Positions 7,001 to 9,524 of a stretch of 9,524 nt of DNA are shown here, in pieces. The notes under the pieces were generated by a model. The model worked only from the letters and a program-made list of their open reading frames with translations, did not search any database and was not told the DNA's origin. How positions within the stretch are numbered: position 1 is the stretch's first letter; each line of letters opens with the position of its first letter. Location of the stretch: assembly GCA_023418055.1 (NCBI GenBank), contig JAEZDP010000109.1, positions 1-9,524 of the forward strand. The letters run 5' to 3'. A program made the translations under genes and the position numbers. This DNA is from Acidobacteriota bacterium. GTDB taxonomy: Bacteria; Acidobacteriota; Vicinamibacteria; Vicinamibacterales; Vicinamibacteraceae.

Positions 7001-8743
7001 GCGGGCGAAGCGACATTCACGGGAGCGGTGCGTGCGGGCGCGGACACGGATGCCGTCGAGGTCCGCCTGCCGGTGCAGCCGTACGGGGCACGGCGCGACG
7101 CCGGTGTGTCGGGCGTCATCGCCCCTGGCGCGCCGCAGTCGGTTTCGCTCGACGTGCCGCTCGACGCCAACCCCACCGCGCGATCGCTGCAGGTGAGCGT
7201 CATGCCCTCACTGGCCGGCGCGATGCTCGGCGCGATCGACTACCTCGTGGACTATCCCTACGGGTGTACGGAGCAGACAGTCTCGAGCTTCGTGCCCAAC
7301 CTGCTCGTGATGCGGACGCTGGCGCAGCTGCAGGTCGCGCCCACCGAGCGGATGAGCCTGCTGCCCAGGACCACACGCAACGGCCTCACGCGCCTGCTGG
7401 CCCTGCAGCACGACAACGGCGCCTGGGGATGGTGGGCCACCGATGCCGACCACCCGTTCATGACGGCTTACGCGACATTCGCGCTGCTCGAGGCCCGCGG
7501 GGCGGGTGTCAGCGTGCCCGAGATGGCCCTGCGCAACGCCGTGGCGGCCACCGCCAGGCACCTCGCCGACCAGCCGCAGATGGCCTACGAGTTGCGCGCC
7601 TACCTGACCTATGTGCTGGCCAGGGCGTCGGCCGCGGGGATCGACGCCGGAGGTGCCGGCGCCAGCCTGCCTGGGCTGCTCGACACCTCGTGGGGCGCAC
7701 GCGCCGAGATGTCGCCCTACGGGCAGGCGTGGCTGCTGCTGGCACTGCACGTACAGCAGGACGGTCGTCAAGGTGAACTGGCGGCGACACTTGCCAACCG
7801 CGCGGAGACACAGGGCGAGCTGGCCTGGTGGTCGAGCGACGATGATCCGCTGCTGGGCGACTGGGGCGATGCCTCTGTGGACGCCACGGCGGCGGTCGTG
7901 CAGGCGCTGGCCGCCGTCCGCCCGGACGATGCGCTCATCGATCGGGCGCTCCGCTGGCTGATGGCGCACCGCCGGGGCGGCGCCTCGTGGCTGACGACCA
8001 AGCAGACCGCCATGGTGCTCTACGGGCTCCTCGGCGTGCTGGAACAGCGGCAGCAGCGCCCCGCCGAGACGACAGTCACGGTGACGGCAGGGGGCCAGCA
8101 GCAGGAGGTGCGTCTCGCGCCCGAGGACTGGACCAGCCCCACGCCGAAGGTCGTGACGCTGCCCGCGGCCGCGGGCGCGAACGTCGTGTCGCTCGATGCC
8201 GTCGGAGGCACCGCGTACTGGACGGCGACGGCCCGCTACTACGACACGGGCGAGGGCCTGGAACGCACGGGATCGCGCCGCCTCGCCCTCAGCCGACGCT
8301 ACTTCAGCCTCACGCCCGTCAGGAAGGGCAATCGCGTGGTGTATGAGGAACGCCCCTTCACGGGCACCGTGGCCGCCGGCGATCTCGTGCTCGTGCGCCT
8401 CGTGGTCGCTGGAGCCGACGATTGGCAGTACCTGATGGTGGAAGACCCGCTGCCGGCAGGCGCCGAAGCCGTGCCCAATCCCCACACCCTGGAACTCGCA
8501 CAGCCGCCGCCCTGGACCTTTGGCAGCCATCGCGAGTACCGTGACGACCGCGTGGCGCTCTTCCTGCAGCACTTCAACGGACGCGCCGAGTTCGTGTACC
8601 TGCTGCGTGCGACCACGCCCGGGCAGTTCCGCGCGATGCCGGCCAGGGTCGCGCCCATGTACATGCCGGGCGAGGTGGCCACGAGTGCGGCGCAGACCTT
8701 CCAGGTGACCAGCGGCACGGACGCCGCCGGAGGGCAGCCGTGA
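4049..8743 (+). CDS. Bacterial alpha-2-macroglobulin family protein with CTEQ thioester
   Basis: Bacterial A2Ms are periplasmic protease traps: cleavage of a bait region changes the fold, and a Cys-Gln thioester can couple to the protease. The 1564-residue product has a signal peptide (MTRRR, hydrophobic 6-18, likely cut after AGA23) with no lipobox, so it is probably soluble rather than a lipoprotein. In order: an N-terminal macroglobulin region with PGIYVVEAV; the MG2 domain from about 300 with TDRPIYRPGH; repeated MG domains with DKGTYAPGD (near 655) and TADRAVYRPGQ (near 745); a Tyr/Arg-rich segment near 790-853; the DFPDAIFW segment (from about 855), then LTTWRLTARAVT; the thioester YPYGCTEQ, with Cys1073 and Gln1076; an alpha/alpha toroid from about 1110 including NGAWGWW; and a C-terminal MG10-like domain with HREYRDDRVALF. 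Length fits E. coli YfaS/YfhM. The ATG overlaps the DUF1175 stop, and no separate ribosome site is evident, so coupling is likely. Confidence 0.96.
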   Translation: MTRRRLLVVSLALVLAIATRAGAQPSADGAEASALPAFSLSSSQIFSRTTAPEVTLTFERLDSLDFRVYKVRDPFAFFAALDDPHVLGSPEYTVPQERTWIERIAAWKSARRADWRNFLRRQASPQLRADRRAEARSAIVQRRVQLGLNAFAQVPLLNDQQVVTTWREMLPLLRDADVRRVPIEVTDPGIYVVEAVHGQQMASTVVIVSDVALITKTGPGVVLAYLVDRVSGAPVDGCDVRLLADRQTLGEGRTGSDGVLRVAIDAGIAADDVVAVARCGDQVVASAPAAYTLRQPRRELVGHVYTDRPIYRPGHTAHVKAVLRWREGASLQPVTEAEAEVAVSDPSGDVVFRGRRPVDAFGAVHADVVLPAGAALGDHVVAVTLGEGRASGSFEVQEYRKPEFEISVTPTRRFARQGETVEVQVSARYYFGQPVRQGQVELVVQEAPYYSPLRWVDAEDEGEATQPYFYGGDERATLKATLDAQGQATLRVPVPVSDSGADVLVRVDARVRDVSDLQVSQAATFVGTFGDFLIASRVGSYVARPGAPLALRVRTVDYRGTPVAGVPVEVDVVRSEWNSETGQQEREVVDRHSLRTGDDGRGAAQLVAPTRPGSYRVVSRAVSGDRTVSDEQWLWVPGADEVTYDSAEQSVELIADKGTYAPGDVARLALRGDRPATQVLLTKEARTLTWHAVQHADADGTFEVPIADADLGDTWVHLLYMVDDKVYHAERRLRVPPVTRAVQVELTADRAVYRPGQPGRFTIRTLDAAGQPVPAQVSVGVVDEAVYGVKAETTPDALRVFYRTEYSRVSTDYSRQYYFVGYAGTQRLRLAARRRPLSLADFKADMPERPDVRRDFPDAIFWQADVVTGADGLAQVEVAYPDSLTTWRLTARAVTTDTRVGTAVLRTTTTRDLLLRVVAPRFLTERDVVDLPTIVHNYLPSGPAEVSVTLEASGVQPVVPLAPQTVVVPAGGEARHEWRLTAGVAGEATFTGAVRAGADTDAVEVRLPVQPYGARRDAGVSGVIAPGAPQSVSLDVPLDANPTARSLQVSVMPSLAGAMLGAIDYLVDYPYGCTEQTVSSFVPNLLVMRTLAQLQVAPTERMSLLPRTTRNGLTRLLALQHDNGAWGWWATDADHPFMTAYATFALLEARGAGVSVPEMALRNAVAATARHLADQPQMAYELRAYLTYVLARASAAGIDAGGAGASLPGLLDTSWGARAEMSPYGQAWLLLALHVQQDGRQGELAATLANRAETQGELAWWSSDDDPLLGDWGDASVDATAAVVQALAAVRPDDALIDRALRWLMAHRRGGASWLTTKQTAMVLYGLLGVLEQRQQRPAETTVTVTAGGQQQEVRLAPEDWTSPTPKVVTLPAAAGANVVSLDAVGGTAYWTATARYYDTGEGLERTGSRRLALSRRYFSLTPVRKGNRVVYEERPFTGTVAAGDLVLVRLVVAGADDWQYLMVEDPLPAGAEAVPNPHTLELAQPPPWTFGSHREYRDDRVALFLQHFNGRAEFVYLLRATTPGQFRAMPARVAPMYMPGEVATSAAQTFQVTSGTDAAGGQP
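8729..8734 (+). promoter_or_regulatory. Ribosome binding site for the six-helix membrane protein gene
   Basis: GGAGGG lies five bases before the GTG at 8740, inside the last codons of the A2M gene. It supports that GTG, which overlaps the A2M TGA stop, as the true start. Confidence 0.65.
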
Positions 8744-9453
8744 CGCAGGTGGCGTTCGTGCTGCTCTGGGTGCTGGTCGGCCATGGCATGGCCGCAGCCG
8801 CGTGGTTCGGCCTGATCAACACGCCCGAATCGAACATCCTGATGCTCGCGGTGTCGGCGTCCCTCGTCGTCGTGGGCGCGCTGGTGCTGCTGTGGACGTC
8901 GGCCTCGGCGGCGCGCGCACTTGTCGTCAGCCGCCCGCCGTGGCGGGGGCTCTCGGTCGTGACCGCCATGCTCCCCGGGGCGCTGTTGGGCGTGCTGGTC
9001 GTCGGAGTGCTGTGCGGGCTGGCGGGATGGTTCGAGGGCTGGTGGACCGCACACGCCGGGCAGGTGGACGCGGCGGCCATCGCCGCCGGAGACGTCACCG
9101 ACACCGCGTGGCTGCACGAGGCCGTCCGGTGGACGGTCGCGCTGGTGCAGTGGGTGCTCGTGCCGACATGGCTCGCGACGAGCCTGGCGTGGGCGGCGGC
9201 CTACGGCACGCGCCATGTCGCGTCGATGAAGTGGCTGCTCGTCGGCCTGCACCCGCGCGTCGTCGTCGTGGCCCTCGTGGCGGTGGTGATGCTGGTGTGG
9301 CTGCCGTGGCAGGGCGTGTACTGGCGACCGGCGAGCCTTCGCACGAGCCTGGAACCGGCGTTCATCGTGCTGAAACTCGGCACGCTCTACGTGGCGGCCA
9401 ATCTGGCGTGGGTGCTGGTGCTGGCCGAAACCGTGAGGCTCGTCCGCCGGTGA
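8740..9453 (+). CDS. Six-helix integral membrane protein of unknown family
   Basis: The 237-residue product is strongly hydrophobic, with likely membrane helices near residues 4-26, 33-53, 72-98, 128-155, 173-190 and 207-229. A short region between helices 3 and 4 (about 99-127) carries WWTAHAGQVDAAAIAAGD and could form a small loop domain. It ends in the basic sequence RLVRR. Possible polar features in helices are His15 and Glu230; no catalytic motif is obvious. The GTG start overlaps the A2M stop (GTGA) and has a good ribosome site, so it is probably translated with the A2M gene. I do not recognise the family. It does not resemble what I recall of the DUF2135, DUF2138 or DUF2300 partners of the yfa/mag operons. 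A membrane anchoring, sensing or export role for the A2M would be a guess based only on position. Confidence 0.85.
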   Translation: MTQVAFVLLWVLVGHGMAAAAWFGLINTPESNILMLAVSASLVVVGALVLLWTSASAARALVVSRPPWRGLSVVTAMLPGALLGVLVVGVLCGLAGWFEGWWTAHAGQVDAAAIAAGDVTDTAWLHEAVRWTVALVQWVLVPTWLATSLAWAAAYGTRHVASMKWLLVGLHPRVVVVALVAVVMLVWLPWQGVYWRPASLRTSLEPAFIVLKLGTLYVAANLAWVLVLAETVRLVRR

Positions 9454-9524
9454 TCACGCGCTACTCCAGCGGCGCGTCATGGGTACGGGCCAATGAAGCC
9501 GTCGCCCTACCCCTCGTCGTCGCC
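9450..9524 (+). CDS. Start of a further coupled gene, product unknown (cut by window edge)
   Basis: A GTG at 9450-9452 overlaps the preceding TGA (9451-9453) as GTGA, the same junction type as between the A2M and membrane-protein genes. The frame stays open for all 25 codons to the edge. The peptide begins (M)ITRYSSGASWVRANEAVALP and then turns hydrophobic. No family can be named from so little. The call rests mainly on the repeated overlap pattern. Confidence 0.5.
   Translation, partial: MITRYSSGASWVRANEAVALPLVVA

Noticed and set aside
7208..8572. A 454-codon antisense frame over the A2M C-terminal half
   Set aside because: It has the same GC-driven composition bias, with no motif and no supporting start context.

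Overview
The window is very GC-rich, densely coded DNA from a Gram-negative bacterium. The evidence is a Tat-exported MsrP with its membrane heme partner MsrQ, and a large periplasmic bacterial alpha-2-macroglobulin. The style (extreme GC, start/stop overlaps, an A2M with a DUF1175 partner) would suit an acidobacterium such as Vicinamibacteria, but no phylogenetic marker is present, so that placement is a guess.

Layout. Positions 1-90 (+) are the last codons of an SGNH/GDSL-type hydrolase. Next comes a leftward block, probably one transcript: a family 2 glycosyltransferase of the TIGR04283 type (1715-2407), msrP (746-1696) and msrQ (135-749). MsrP and MsrQ form the methionine-sulfoxide repair system of the cell envelope. 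msrQ appears to start at a CTG codon that overlaps the msrP stop. Head to head with this block, with almost no gap, a rightward block begins: a WbbL-like family 2 glycosyltransferase (2436-3344), a DUF1175/YfaT-like exported protein broken by a -1 frameshift near 3900 (3337-4052), a 1564-residue alpha-2-macroglobulin with an intact CTEQ thioester motif (4049-8743), a six-helix membrane protein of unknown family (8740-9453) and the start of one more gene (9450 onward). Every junction in the rightward block is a start/stop overlap, so it looks like one translationally coupled operon.

How the genes fit together. The A2M is a predicted periplasmic protease trap. DUF1175 proteins accompany A2M genes of the E. 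coli yfaS / Pseudomonas mag type, which as I recall lack the thioester. Here a DUF1175 gene sits beside an A2M that keeps the thioester, and the downstream partners do not look like the usual yfa/mag ones. This variant A2M operon is the most interesting part of the window. Two further oddities affect the DUF1175 gene: a REP-like palindrome lies inside its 5' end, and a one-base loss breaks its frame while the original stop and ATGA coupling to the A2M gene remain visible. No RNA genes, transposases, CRISPR arrays or convincing factor-independent terminators were seen, and no gene-free stretch exceeds 50 bases.
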